Notes: generated by a model from the sequence alone, not told the origin. A DNA stretch of 45,425 bases from Halomonas jincaotanensis (GCF_018448785.1 NZ_JAHCLU010000024.1:1-45425), one strand, 5' to 3'; positions 1-9,570 are shown, numbered from the stretch's first letter. Translations and numbers: made by a program.

Positions 1-73
1 CTCACTCCTTGTCGACCCATGTAAATCCAGTATAGCCCTCAGGTTGGCGCGATGGCTGATCAACATGAGTAAT

Positions 74-1303
74 CAGGAAACATTTAGACCGCGAGAATGT
101 CCGCCAGGTACATCTCATCCAACGCGGCTTTCTTCTGTTTTCGCCGAATTCCACCCTTGAAACGCTTCTCGCCTTTCAGGTAATTCAGGGCAATATGCCG
201 GACCCTGGCGAGGTTTTCGGCTGCCTGACCTCGGTGAATTTTACAGGCATCTTCTCTAAGCGCGACGTCGAGTGACCAGTGAAGCTTATTCTCGACATAC
301 CAATGCTGGCGAGCCGCCTCAGCGAGTTTTTTAGCACTGAGTTCCGCCGAGCTGATGTAATAGCGGATCATCGGGGCCTCAGGGGCTTCGTCACCTTCCT
401 GGCGGAAACTCATCACGACACCCACCGTTTTCAAGCCAAGCCATTCGTAACTAAGCTCTTGAAAAACTTCAGTAAGGTCGCTGGCAATGTGGTAGCGAGT
501 CTCCTGACGACCTCGGTTCTTCTCATCCGTGACGTAGGCATCCCCTTCGAAGTTGACCACCGTCGTCATGGGGAATGCTGCCTCAAAGGCGTCTGCCAAC
601 GCTGGTTGATTTTCCTTCACTGACAGCAGGTAATCAGCACCCTGCTTCAGGATCTGCGTTGCGATCTTTTTCTGGCAGCCCATCGCATCAATCGTCACCA
701 GGCAGCCTTGGAGGTTCAACAGCTTGAGCAGCTCAGGAATCGCCGTAATCTCATTCGACTTCTCCGCTGTCTTGACCTGACCCAGCACCACCCCATTGGC
801 CGCACTGAACGCGCTGACCATGTGGATATCGCCCTTGTTCTTGCCTCGGCAATAGGAGCCGCGCAGGGTCTTGCCATCAATGGCGACCACCGCCCCATCG
901 GTGACGTCATGGCAGGCTTTCATCCACTCCGCAAAGGCGGTCTGAAGTTGCTGAGCATTCACCAAGGCCATCACCCGCGCCAAGGTGTCGTGGCTCGAGA
1001 TGCCGGCGCCAAAATCGCCGTACTCGCAAAGAAAATCCTGCTTTGCGTGGCCAAAGTCCTCTATCTCGTCCCAACCCTCGGCACCGCAGATCACCGCACA
1101 GACGGTCATAAACAGGATATCCGATAGCTGATGCTGTATTTTCCAAGCCTAGCGGAAGTCGGGAATGATCGATAAATGGTGCGTAAGTGACGGTGTCAGC
1201 ATGGGGCCATCCATGAGCAAAAGACATTAGATGACCACAGCACCTCCTATGGGTAAAGCGCTACGAAGCCCGTCAAAGCGCGGTTTTTCATGCGTTTTCC
1301 CTG
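74..1303 (-). mobile_element. ISAs1-family insertion sequence, decayed
   Basis: The element spans about 1230 bp, the usual ISAs1-family size. Its ends are imperfect inverted repeats. The left end reads inward CAGGAAACATTTAGACCGCG from 74. The right end reads inward CAGGGAAAACGCATG from 1303 and continues to a shared CCGCG. The flanks are ATGAGTAAT (65-73) and ATGCCCAAT (1304-1312), which match at 6 of 9 bases, so a decayed target duplication is possible but not proven. The single transposase gene fills the element on the minus strand. It lies about 500 bp beyond the 3' end of the Wadjet operon. The family call is firm; the exact ends are inferred. Confidence 0.8.
84..1202 (-). pseudogene. ISAs1-family DDE transposase with one in-frame amber codon
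   Basis: The full frame starts with ATG at 1202-1200 and would give about 372 residues, typical of ISAs1 transposases. It reads MLTPSLTHHLSIIPDFR, then TAG at 1151-1149, then AWKIQHQLSDIL and on through the hallmark TVCAVICGAEGWDEIEDFG. The family usually has a glutamine-like residue at the stop position, so one CAG-to-TAG change explains it. Downstream, AIDGKTLRGS and the C-terminal YVENKLHW block carry the DDE-domain hallmarks (D, D, E) and look intact. An internal ATG at 1109 could give a 341-residue protein lacking the N-terminus. Without suppression the transposase is probably inactive. Confidence 0.85.
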
Positions 1304-1801
1304 ATGCCCAATCACAACCACAGGGCAACGTTGACATACTAGAAGATGGGTAGTGCTGGAAGGAAGTGACACGCTTCTACCACGCCGATACCCTCTCGAC
1401 GACAAGGTCACTACCTGGCGTGAACAACTCACGTCGTGGGGCCTGACCTGCTGTGCGCGCTTCGCGATGATCTCAGTGTCTAAGCACACGGCACTCAACT
1501 CCGGCCAACTCGATTACCAGTGGTGGCGACCGCTCCTGGTGGACACTGAGGGCGGATCATCACCCGGTCTCGGGACAGATACCAGAGGGTGGATGGCGTG
1601 GCGTCATTCATCGAACCTCTGGTTTTTTCATTTACATAACCGGAACCACCCCCGTAAACGATGCACTCTGGCTCCGTCCCGGAATCATCGATGTCTACCT
1701 GCCTTCGACTTCACATGATCGTTAACCAGAACTCACTTTTTATGCTGGGTGATATATGGGGGATTTTTACAAACCTCACACGCTCTGCTCAGAGCTTGAA
1801 T
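1304..1801. other. Gap between IS and Wadjet operon, containing a diverged IS relic
   Basis: I see no convincing gene here. The stretch from about 1598 to 1740 resembles 22612-22760. Shared blocks include TCGAACC-CTGGTTTTTT and TGCCTTCGA-TT--CATGATC, with many substitutions between them. Both copies are probably remnants of the same mobile element. No terminator with a T-run was evident right after jetD. Confidence 0.5.
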
Positions 1802-2674
1802 TTATCTCGAGATCTTCTCACTGCACAGGTAAATACGATGTGCCAGCATCGCCTCTTGGGTGAGGCCTTTTCTGGCCTTGCGTATGGTATCGATGTGGCG
1901 TGTCAGACTGGGTAGTGAACCTGTGTGATTCATCACCCGGCCCATCATCTCCATCTGAATGATGTAAAGCGATTCTCTGCCCTGTATGGTCAGTGCATCA
2001 GGGGCTTCAGGTGCCAACATCTCAACGGGGCAGCTAGGCCGCTGTTTCAAGTATTGAGCGGCTATATCGAGCCCTGCCATATCATAGTCACAGAAGAGCC
2101 CGAGTCTATGAGTCGACGTAAGAGCTGACACCAACTCAGAGACTCGGCGTGCCGAGCTGTCATGGCCTCGATAGACATAGAGGGTCGCCTCTCGATATTC
2201 CGATGGCAGAATCGCCTCCATACCTTCCAGGTTCTCCATCATTGCTCCGTTCTCCACTATCAGCACTCGCTGATAGCGGCTCAGGTCGAGCATATCCGGA
2301 TCCTTCAGCGAGAGGTAGCTGTTGGGCAACAGACATATGTCCTGATGCGCTGCCGTGGTGAAGATCCGCCCATGGCTAGCCCCAACCCTCAAAAATCCGC
2401 TAAAGACTTGTCGGGTCGAGGTCTTTTCATTCTCGGCGTACCTGGCCACTGCTACCCGATCCTGACTCAGGTCCAGACTGAGAGGTGCATGGCGGGTGCG
2501 TCGATCATACTCATCTTGAAGGCGATCATAGTCGTCACCGCTCAGGTAGAGATACTGATCCCCTGCCATCTGCCCCACGCCCATCTCATCATGAGTCTCT
2601 TGCCAGTGTCGTGTCAGCTTGACGCGTGAGCGCCGGGTCTTGAGCGCATTCTGGAGGGCTTGTGTCGTAATCAT
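1802..2674 (-). CDS. jetD: Wadjet nuclease subunit JetD (Toprim domain)
   Basis: This 290-residue protein has a Toprim fold signature. VLIVENGAMMENL carries the conserved acidic residue E141, and LGLFCDYDMAGLDIA carries the DxD pair D196/D198. These residues bind the metal used for DNA cleavage in JetD and topoisomerase VI A-type proteins. In Wadjet, JetD is the nuclease that cuts small circular plasmid DNA after the JetABC condensin-like motor has extruded it. The gene is last in jetC-jetB-jetA-jetD, and its ATG overlaps the jetA stop by 4 bp. The N-terminal ~130 residues would be the DNA-binding or JetA-contacting part, as in known JetD proteins. All motifs look intact. The Wadjet subtype cannot be assigned from sequence reading alone. 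Confidence 0.88.
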   Translation of the reverse strand: MITTQALQNALKTRRSRVKLTRHWQETHDEMGVGQMAGDQYLYLSGDDYDRLQDEYDRRTRHAPLSLDLSQDRVAVARYAENEKTSTRQVFSGFLRVGASHGRIFTTAAHQDICLLPNSYLSLKDPDMLDLSRYQRVLIVENGAMMENLEGMEAILPSEYREATLYVYRGHDSSARRVSELVSALTSTHRLGLFCDYDMAGLDIAAQYLKQRPSCPVEMLAPEAPDALTIQGRESLYIIQMEMMGRVMNHTGSLPSLTRHIDTIRKARKGLTQEAMLAHRIYLCSEKISR

Positions 2675-3948
2675 GCCGCCTTGGCCTCCACACGCTTACG
2701 AAACGCCAAATCTCGCAGCAGATGATTGCCGGAATAGCCGGTGACTGGTTCCGTCACATAGCGCATAAGGAAGGCTTCCGTCTCATCCTTGTCCATCTCG
2801 TAGAACTGATTCATGAGCGTCAGCAGCCAGATCTCCATCGTGGTATCGATATCCAGAAATTCATAAAACCATCTGCCGGACACCTCCTCCTTAGCCTCCA
2901 GCGCTAGTGACAAATACGCAAAGAACTCCCTGGCCGAGGCCTGCTCAGGCTCCTCCTGGCTGCTAGTGTGTAGGGTGCCATGATCCTGGACATCGACCTT
3001 CACACACTTTGAGCCACTGTCCTCGCGCTCCTGTCCCTCTTTTTCGCTCTGGACCTTGAGGACGGCACGGGTCGCCAGCTCGATGAGCTTCTCTTCCTGA
3101 CGCGGATCTTGCAGATCCGGGTGACCTTCCATCGCAATCGGCTCCACCCCCATCAGCGCGTCCACCGGACGATCCTCGACAGGGAAGCTCGGAGTGAAGT
3201 CCGGATTGTCCTCATAGTGGCTGATGAACGCATTTATCAGGCGATTCTGGCGCTGGTACTCGGCGCTCTTCTTCACCAGCTGAGTCAGGCTGCGCTTCAA
3301 CTGGTGGATCGCATCCAGTACCTCACGGGACAGGATGTCAATCTCCCTGGCCAGCTGCTTATTGAGGAGGTTGACCAGGTAGGGATCGGCACCAGCCATC
3401 TCGGCCAGCTGATCGTAAGAGATGCTCTCAAAGAGAGTGTTCATCTTTTCAGCCTCGGAGAGAGCGAACTCATTTTCCTTGATCTTGATCTCGATATCGC
3501 TGATCGAGCGGAAGTCGTTGTAGACATACTCCGAGAAGCGGGTGGCCACCTGACGCATAGTGTCGATCAGCTGGTACACCACCTCCCGGACAAGGCGGTG
3601 GTACTTCTCTTCCTCGGTGGCGCTGTGCTTCCCCTTGGCTATGTTGTACTGACTGACGGCCTGATCCAGCTCCCTCCATTTATCGCCGACCTCACCGCTG
3701 GCCACCCGGCGACGATGGCTCTGCGTGATGAAATGGATGAAGTCAGCCAGAGCACTGGTGACAATCACCTCCTCTTCCTCGTCGTTGAGATGGAAAGCCA
3801 GGCGATGGGCGAGCAATGCGTTGGCCGCCTTCTCAGTTTCCTCCGATAGGTAGAGCTTGCCCTGCTGCTGTAGGCAGGCATCTAGGATCACATCGAGGTG
3901 GCGATGGATACTCTGAATCGCCTTTTTGGCATCATCAGGTCGTGACAT
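2671..3948 (-). CDS. jetA: Wadjet kleisin-like subunit JetA (MukF-like)
   Basis: This 425-residue, mostly helical and charged protein is assigned by position and size. It sits between a MukE-like JetB and the Toprim JetD in an unbroken operon. In Wadjet, JetA plays the kleisin role of MukF, bridging the JetC ATPase heads. The N-terminal part (about 1-110) looks like a winged-helix or helical dimerisation region, the middle has long helices, and an acidic linker sits around 300-340. The start overlaps the jetB stop in a TGATG arrangement at 3946-3950, a sign of translational coupling. No single catalytic motif is expected. Confidence rests on the operon more than on any motif. Confidence 0.82.
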   Translation of the reverse strand: MSRPDDAKKAIQSIHRHLDVILDACLQQQGKLYLSEETEKAANALLAHRLAFHLNDEEEEVIVTSALADFIHFITQSHRRRVASGEVGDKWRELDQAVSQYNIAKGKHSATEEEKYHRLVREVVYQLIDTMRQVATRFSEYVYNDFRSISDIEIKIKENEFALSEAEKMNTLFESISYDQLAEMAGADPYLVNLLNKQLAREIDILSREVLDAIHQLKRSLTQLVKKSAEYQRQNRLINAFISHYEDNPDFTPSFPVEDRPVDALMGVEPIAMEGHPDLQDPRQEEKLIELATRAVLKVQSEKEGQEREDSGSKCVKVDVQDHGTLHTSSQEEPEQASAREFFAYLSLALEAKEEVSGRWFYEFLDIDTTMEIWLLTLMNQFYEMDKDETEAFLMRYVTEPVTGYSGNHLLRDLAFRKRVEAKAA

Positions 3949-4601
3949 CAGAACAGTGCTCCCTGGTCTTCCTGAGCGTGAGTCTCGTCCTCATCGGCCT
4001 CCTCGATCATGATGCCTTCCTGGCGCTGCACATAGGCCATCTGCTCCATGAGTAGTGACCATAGTGACGTAGCTTTCCATGAGGCCCCGGAGACGCCCTG
4101 TGGCACGAGGTAGCCCTTGTCTTCCAGACGCTGGAGAATACCCTCCAGCTGGGACTTGGTGTCGCGCCTCCCTCCGGCCTTGAGACGCCTGGCGATCTTC
4201 TCCACGTCCTGCTGAGAACTGACTGAGTCCTCGATGCTTTCCAGTAGGCTTGAGAGTGTCAACACATCTCCGGCGTGAATCGGGTAGTGGTCATGGCTCA
4301 CCTTGCAGGTCAGCCTGAGCCAGTAGCAAAGTCCCTCCCACTCCCCGGCAGCCTTCTCAAATCGGGTCTGTACCCGACGACGGCGTCCTGCATCGGACAG
4401 ATCCTGGTAGACCGCATAATAGCCAACGCCATCCTCGGTCTGAGCCAACTGGCGGCCCATCAGCATCAAGGTGTCATTTAGGATGCGGAACTGATGGGGA
4501 TCGCAGATAAGGTCAAACCCCTTGCGGAAGGCGATCTCGCAGATCACGTCGCCCGCTAGCAGGCGCTCCATGGTCTCGGCAAAGGTGGTGTTGTAACTCA
4601 T
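3948..4601 (-). CDS. jetB: Wadjet subunit JetB (MukE-like winged-helix protein)
   Basis: This 217-residue protein lies between jetC and jetA. In Wadjet the JetB subunit is the KITE/MukE-type winged-helix partner that binds the kleisin and DNA. The region around 125-165, with ARRLKAGGRRDTKSQLEGI followed by LEDKGYLVP, looks like a winged helix (helix, helix, then a beta wing). The C-terminus is acidic (EEADEDETHAQED). Its ATG overlaps the jetC stop by 4 bp (ATGA at 4598-4601), and its stop overlaps the jetA start, so the subunits are probably made in fixed ratio. Confidence 0.82.
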   Translation of the reverse strand: MSYNTTFAETMERLLAGDVICEIAFRKGFDLICDPHQFRILNDTLMLMGRQLAQTEDGVGYYAVYQDLSDAGRRRRVQTRFEKAAGEWEGLCYWLRLTCKVSHDHYPIHAGDVLTLSSLLESIEDSVSSQQDVEKIARRLKAGGRRDTKSQLEGILQRLEDKGYLVPQGVSGASWKATSLWSLLMEQMAYVQRQEGIMIEEADEDETHAQEDQGALF

Positions 4602-7600
4602 GCCCGCGCCTCCAGGGCCTTCAAGGCGTCAGCAAAGCGGGGGTTCAGGGGCTCAGACTCATCATCTATGACGATCATGGCGCCCTTCCCCTTGTCCAGC
4701 ATAATGCGGTTATCGAAGCGTCGCAGCGTCTCCGGTGTCGCCTTGGGCTGGGCGCAGAAGATATGGATGTTGCGTCGTTGCATCATCGCGAACAGGCGTT
4801 GTATGTTTTGGGGGTCGATCTTGCTGAGTTCGTCAATCGGCCAGGTGATAGCGATCTTCTCATTAGGGCACAGGTAGCGGGTCAACGCACTGAAGATGAT
4901 CAGTAGCGCCATCAGGGAGAGTCCTGCACTGCTCGAATCGGAAAAATCCTTGTCATTGCGTATGGGCACCGTGCGCTCGTTCTCGCGGAGCTGGATCTCG
5001 ATATCGACCAGGTCATCCACGTTGCCGCTGCCTCCACGGGTATTTCGATAGGCCTCATCCAGCTGGCGAAGCTCTGCCATCAGCGCATCATCTGGAAGGC
5101 TGGTTTCATGGCGTGCTAGCCACCTAACCCACTGCTCAGCAAACGAAGTGAGTGGCTTCCATTGGTCATCCTGACTTATCAGTGACACCAGCTGTACTTG
5201 AATATCGCTGATCGCCGGGAAGTCATGCTCCGTGTTCAGCTTGGTCTTCAGCTCACGGGAAACGCTGTTGATTTTATTGTTGAGGTTTTTGAGAGTGCTG
5301 CGATATTTGACCATGCGATCGGCGATCGCTCTGACTTCCTGGGTCAATACGCGCTCAATCTCGGGGAGGCGGTCATTCATCAGGTCGGATAGCGCTTTCA
5401 TCGACGCAATGGCCAGCTCAACGGAGTGACTTTCGAACGCGTCATCTTCAATCAGGCGCTGGTACATGTGCTGCCACGCTTGATGCACCTGGGTATTGGG
5501 GTGCTCGTTGATGATGCCCCGGCATTTATCCGAAACGCGGCGCAGGGCATCCGTCTTCTTGATGATTTCGCGGGACAGCATGTCCAGATGCTGGGCTACC
5601 TGCTCGCCTTCACCGAGATGCTGGGGGGCAATGAGAGGCTGGGTGTCGCCATGGTTCGGGACCCGTGCCAGTGCCAAGTCACCCTGCTCAATCAGGTTCC
5701 TCCATGCCTGTTCCTTGCGGGACAGATCATTGTTGTTCTTCTTGAGTTCGTTGCGCGCAGCCTTAAGCTGCGCTAGCGTCTTCTCGGACTCCTGGGTCAG
5801 GGTAACCAGCGCCTTCTCCTGACTGTCGATCTGTGACTCGACCTCGCGCAGCGACTGGGATTTGTTCTCCACGGCAGGGTACTGGTACCGGCGCCAGTGC
5901 TGGTACTGAGCGATCTCTTCCTTTTTGCTTTCCAGGAATTCGATGTCAGCTGCCGCCTCGTCGACGGCCTGCTTGGCAGCGTCGCGGACCTTGGTATCAA
6001 TCCCCTTCTCTGCCAGCGCGTCATCCAGGGTGCGCTTGAGGGCCTTAAGGTGGGCCTCATGGCTCTCCTTGGCGGCCTGGATCAGCGCCTCTTTCTGCTC
6101 GATGGCATAGGTCTGGTGCGCCACCTCCTCGGACTGCTCCGCCTTTAGATCGATCCTCGCCTTCTGGGCCTGTTGCTCAAAAGCATTGCGGCGAGCTTTT
6201 TTCTGCTGGGTGGCCTGACTGATCTGATCAGTGACGTCCTTGATCTGATAGCAAATCGCCTGCTGGCGGCGATCCGCTGCCTCACGGTGGGTGACGGCCA
6301 GTGCCTGGTCGGCTTCCTTGAGGCTCTTGAGGCGTTCCTTTTCTGACGCCTGTCGATTGCCAAACACGACACGCTGCTGCACCTGTTCGGTGTGCACCTG
6401 GCGAGCCCGCTTGACCTCATCCGTTACCGTCCCGATCGAAGCCTTGCACAGGCGAACCGCCTGGGCGGCGTCGGAAAGAAGGCGATCCAGCTGAGATTCT
6501 TCCAGAGCCTCATCGGGCTTACTCAGAGCGGTCAGGTCGAGTTCAAGCCCAAACAGGGTCTTCTCCTCGCCTACCAGCTGAGGCTGAAGGTCCTTGCGTT
6601 GCAGGAGGTCCACGGCAATGACTTTGCCGAGGCTGTCGCCCCAGTCCGGGAAGTGCTCACGCAGGTAGGCCAGCAGCGTGCCGTCTTCGGCGTGACGACT
6701 CTTGAGCAGGGTGTCACGTGTGGCCTCCACGACTTTCAGGTCAGCTTCAGCCTGGGACAAACGGCGCTCTTCCTTGATCAGCTGCTCACTAGCGGCCTGA
6801 ATGGCGGTCTGACAGGCCTGGAACTCATGGGTAGCTTTTTCGTAGACCTGCTCCGCATGCCTAATGGCATTCAGCGAGGAATCTCGCGTTGACGTTTCTT
6901 CGGGCGTGGGCTGACGAGCATTATCGAGGGAATCTGTCAGCTTGATGTTCTGCTCCTGAAGTAGCTGGATCTCTTCATCGATTTCATCGCTGACGCGCCG
7001 AGCCTCTTTCTCCAATTGCCGATTCAATGTCTGGATGTCTTCATCATGTTGTCGCTGGAGTACGCCCAGTACCCCGGCCAGCTTCTCCTTGTCATTCTGA
7101 AGTGGCTCCAGTCGACGGTGGAACCGCTCAAAGGCGGCGCTTCGTTGGTTATCGTAGGAGGCCTCGATCTCCTCGCCTTGCTTTCTCAGCACGTCGAGGG
7201 TCTCGCGCAAGGAGGTTAAGTGCTGGCGTAGCTGGGGCAGGTTCTCATAGCGGATCGCGATGTCATCGATCACCTTCTCTTCCCAGCGGTCACGCTCGTC
7301 ATAGAGGGCGTTGATATCACGCTCCAGTGTCTCCTTCTCGCTCTTCAGCGTGGAGAGCTGACTTTTTGCCTGGCGCTGATGCTCATCGAACGTTTCCTCG
7401 TGCTCCTCGCGCTTGCGCTTGTTTTGGGATAGAAGCTCATTATTTTGGCTCATTCTTTCCTGCACCTGGCTGAGGTGCTCATTCATCGCGTGGAGGCGGC
7501 TGGCGATCTCATGGCGGGCCTCCATAACCTGGGTGTAAATATCGATACCGGCCATCAGATCGGAACGTGCCTGCCAAAAGGACCGAAGACTGTCGATATC

Positions 7601-8335
7601 CCGCCAGGTAGAGGCGTTGTCCGCGTTGGGGCGAGCCTCCTGAAGATGTACCTTGTCCCGAATCTGAGTGTCGATGATCATCTTCTTGAGTCGGGAGGTC
7701 AGCCGGTTGTTGTCCATGGTCACCGACGTCAGCTCATGCATGTGCTGAAGCTTGTCTTCCAGTCCGCCAAGACTGAAGCGACGAGCATCAACGCGTAGCG
7801 AAGCGGTTTTGTTGGAGCCCTTCTGGCGGCGCGTTAGGTGCGCAGTATTGCTGATCACGTCGCGATAGTGCGAGGTGCGCAGATGCTGTTGGCTGACGTA
7901 GGCACCCACATCCTTGAGGCCGTGACGAAGGATGCTCCAGACCTCCTCCTGGCGGGCATAGAGGTCATTGAGCGAGGAGTTGAAAATGGTGTCATCGGCA
8001 CTCCCCAGCACAAAGCGATGGGCGTGCCCCTGACCGTCACCCGAGCGAGGCCGGTAGAAAACGGCGCAGCAGGTGTCACCGTTTAGCCGGTCGTACTCGA
8101 AGATCACCATGCTCTGGTAGTTGGGCAGGTAGTAATCCACGAAGCTGGACTTGTTGGCGCTGCGCTCCATTACCTTACTGGGCTCCTGCCCCAAAAAGAT
8201 CGGGAGAAGCTTGAGCGCCGAGGTCTTGCCGACGCCGTTGTCGCCACCCAGGTTGGTGTGGCCCTCGCAAGGCAGCCGCGTCTTGAGGCCTTTCAGGTAG
8301 GAATTGAACAGGATAATTGCTTTCAGGCCGCTCAT
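4598..8335 (-). CDS. jetC: Wadjet SMC-like ATPase JetC (MukB-like)
   Basis: This large SMC-type ATPase is about 1245 residues long. The N-terminal Walker A is GGDNGVGKTS (residues 30-39). Long charged coiled-coil arms follow, with a hinge-like break near the middle. The C-terminal head has a signature-like block SSSAGLSLMALLIIF and a Walker B ITWPIDELSKID near residue 1160. JetC is the motor that recognises and extrudes small circular DNA. I chose the ATG at 8335 (MSGLKAIILF) because GGAG lies 6 nt upstream. The ATG at 8395 has no visible ribosome site and would add 20 residues. It is first of the four jet genes, and all three downstream junctions overlap. Confidence 0.9.
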   Translation of the reverse strand: MSGLKAIILFNSYLKGLKTRLPCEGHTNLGGDNGVGKTSALKLLPIFLGQEPSKVMERSANKSSFVDYYLPNYQSMVIFEYDRLNGDTCCAVFYRPRSGDGQGHAHRFVLGSADDTIFNSSLNDLYARQEEVWSILRHGLKDVGAYVSQQHLRTSHYRDVISNTAHLTRRQKGSNKTASLRVDARRFSLGGLEDKLQHMHELTSVTMDNNRLTSRLKKMIIDTQIRDKVHLQEARPNADNASTWRDIDSLRSFWQARSDLMAGIDIYTQVMEARHEIASRLHAMNEHLSQVQERMSQNNELLSQNKRKREEHEETFDEHQRQAKSQLSTLKSEKETLERDINALYDERDRWEEKVIDDIAIRYENLPQLRQHLTSLRETLDVLRKQGEEIEASYDNQRSAAFERFHRRLEPLQNDKEKLAGVLGVLQRQHDEDIQTLNRQLEKEARRVSDEIDEEIQLLQEQNIKLTDSLDNARQPTPEETSTRDSSLNAIRHAEQVYEKATHEFQACQTAIQAASEQLIKEERRLSQAEADLKVVEATRDTLLKSRHAEDGTLLAYLREHFPDWGDSLGKVIAVDLLQRKDLQPQLVGEEKTLFGLELDLTALSKPDEALEESQLDRLLSDAAQAVRLCKASIGTVTDEVKRARQVHTEQVQQRVVFGNRQASEKERLKSLKEADQALAVTHREAADRRQQAICYQIKDVTDQISQATQQKKARRNAFEQQAQKARIDLKAEQSEEVAHQTYAIEQKEALIQAAKESHEAHLKALKRTLDDALAEKGIDTKVRDAAKQAVDEAAADIEFLESKKEEIAQYQHWRRYQYPAVENKSQSLREVESQIDSQEKALVTLTQESEKTLAQLKAARNELKKNNNDLSRKEQAWRNLIEQGDLALARVPNHGDTQPLIAPQHLGEGEQVAQHLDMLSREIIKKTDALRRVSDKCRGIINEHPNTQVHQAWQHMYQRLIEDDAFESHSVELAIASMKALSDLMNDRLPEIERVLTQEVRAIADRMVKYRSTLKNLNNKINSVSRELKTKLNTEHDFPAISDIQVQLVSLISQDDQWKPLTSFAEQWVRWLARHETSLPDDALMAELRQLDEAYRNTRGGSGNVDDLVDIEIQLRENERTVPIRNDKDFSDSSSAGLSLMALLIIFSALTRYLCPNEKIAITWPIDELSKIDPQNIQRLFAMMQRRNIHIFCAQPKATPETLRRFDNRIMLDKGKGAMIVIDDESEPLNPRFADALKALEARA

Positions 8336-8535
8336 GGCTTGCTCCATAACGAAATGACGAAGCTGCTCCTTGTTTGCAGGCAGAGTACAGCCCATATAGA
8401 GGGTTTCATCATCGAGGACTTTATATCCACACCTTAACAGGATGGAGTATCAGCCCCGATTTCGAGATATTTAAGGGCCAAATACTTAATGGTCTTTCGA
8501 GGCTAAGCAGCTCTTGAATAGATATGCTTTGACTT
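8336..8535 (-). promoter_or_regulatory. Leader region of the Wadjet operon
   Basis: About 200 nt separate the stop of the upstream exonuclease-like gene from the jetC start. It is AT-richer than the jet genes and would hold any separate jetC promoter. I did not find a -35/-10 pair with good spacing. The region is also short enough for read-through from the upstream gene. Confidence 0.35.
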
Positions 8536-9498
8536 TCACTTATAATATTCTTTCACTGAATTTGCCAAAGCGAAAAATTCACCTACCAACCCAAGTTCAA
8601 TATGCCTTCCCCAATACAATTCATCACCATGCTTATACATTCTTCTAAAAACATTTTTGTGGAGCAACAAAATTGATTCAACAGCCTGTCTATCTTCTAA
8701 CAATTCATGAGCACTAATATTAAGGTAATTCATCAGTCCGATTAGGTCGTTATTAATACCTGGTATTACCTCTAAAACTCTTTCTTGCTCATCATTTCTT
8801 GTTCGCCTTATAATTTCAACGTCGTCAAGTTCTCTGAATAGTTCTCTGACGTAAGCCACATCGCCGATCTTTTTTAAAACAGCACCAGTAACGTAAATAT
8901 CATTACCCGCATTATGATATGGCGTGTCGCTAAATTCAGGTGTATGTATATCACACAATCGAGAAAGTCGGGATTTCTTATGGGTATACACACCTTCCCT
9001 CGCAACAGCAAGCTTCATATGTAAAGTTGATGTGTCGAATCTAACCTGACCAGTTGCCTTCACTCCTAATTTAGAAAGATCCCCTTTCAATGCATGCCCA
9101 TAAATATATCTCGCACCACTAAACTGCGCCTGTACATAATCTTTAGTCTCTTTAAGAGTCATAAAGGTACTGTCGCCATAAACGAAATTTTCTTTATTAT
9201 CGGGGACTCTATCTCCATTCCTAAGATTGTGATAATCGGATATGACTATATGCTCTACTTTTAGTCTAGACTTTGTAATATAGCCAATTCCGACTTCAGT
9301 TATTTTTGATTGGCAATGTTCAAAAGCCTCATGATCGATGCCAATTATTTCATGCCCATCTCCAAGCACTCCCTCGACTTCTTGAGCCAATGCTAAAACT
9401 CTAGCTCTATGGTCTTGCACTTTCACAAGCTCCAAAAAACTTGGTTTGCGAAGGCTTTTACGTCTCAATTTGTAATTTTTTACATATACTTCCTTCAT
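8536..9498 (-). CDS. DEDDh-type 3'-5' exonuclease-like protein
   Basis: The 320-residue protein has an ordered DEDDh set. D55 and E57 lie in IIGIDHEAFE, D140 in YIYGHALKGDLSKL, and H195 with D200 in YHNAGND (H-x4-D). This is the RNase T/DnaQ-like RNase H fold arrangement. The overall look also recalls Gfd2/YDR514C-like C-terminal domains. The substrate is unknown. The N-terminal 45 residues are basic and the C-terminal ~90 helical. The gene is markedly AT-richer than the jet genes, suggesting a separate origin. It lies 200 nt upstream of jetC on the same strand. Before two IS insertions it probably followed the DUF4041 gene at about 70 nt. The start is supported by AAGGAG upstream of the ATG. 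Confidence 0.75.
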   Translation of the reverse strand: MKEVYVKNYKLRRKSLRKPSFLELVKVQDHRARVLALAQEVEGVLGDGHEIIGIDHEAFEHCQSKITEVGIGYITKSRLKVEHIVISDYHNLRNGDRVPDNKENFVYGDSTFMTLKETKDYVQAQFSGARYIYGHALKGDLSKLGVKATGQVRFDTSTLHMKLAVAREGVYTHKKSRLSRLCDIHTPEFSDTPYHNAGNDIYVTGAVLKKIGDVAYVRELFRELDDVEIIRRTRNDEQERVLEVIPGINNDLIGLMNYLNISAHELLEDRQAVESILLLHKNVFRRMYKHGDELYWGRHIELGLVGEFFALANSVKEYYK

Positions 9499-9570
9499 TT
9501 TCCACAGCTCTCCTTGTTGGATTATTGAATTAAATAGCTAAATTCATGCTTAAACCATTCGAGCCTTTAG

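Noticed and set aside
279..623. Plus-strand open frame of 114 codons inside the ISAs1 element
   Set aside because: It is antisense to the transposase, whose conserved motifs show the real coding strand.
3109..3849. Plus-strand frame of 246 codons opposite jetA
   Set aside because: Antisense frame in GC-rich coding DNA; it has no recognisable motif, and jetA is required by the operon.
8336..8395. Longer jetC start at 8395
   Set aside because: No ribosome site is visible there, while GGAG precedes ATG 8335 at good spacing and the family N-terminus fits the shorter form.
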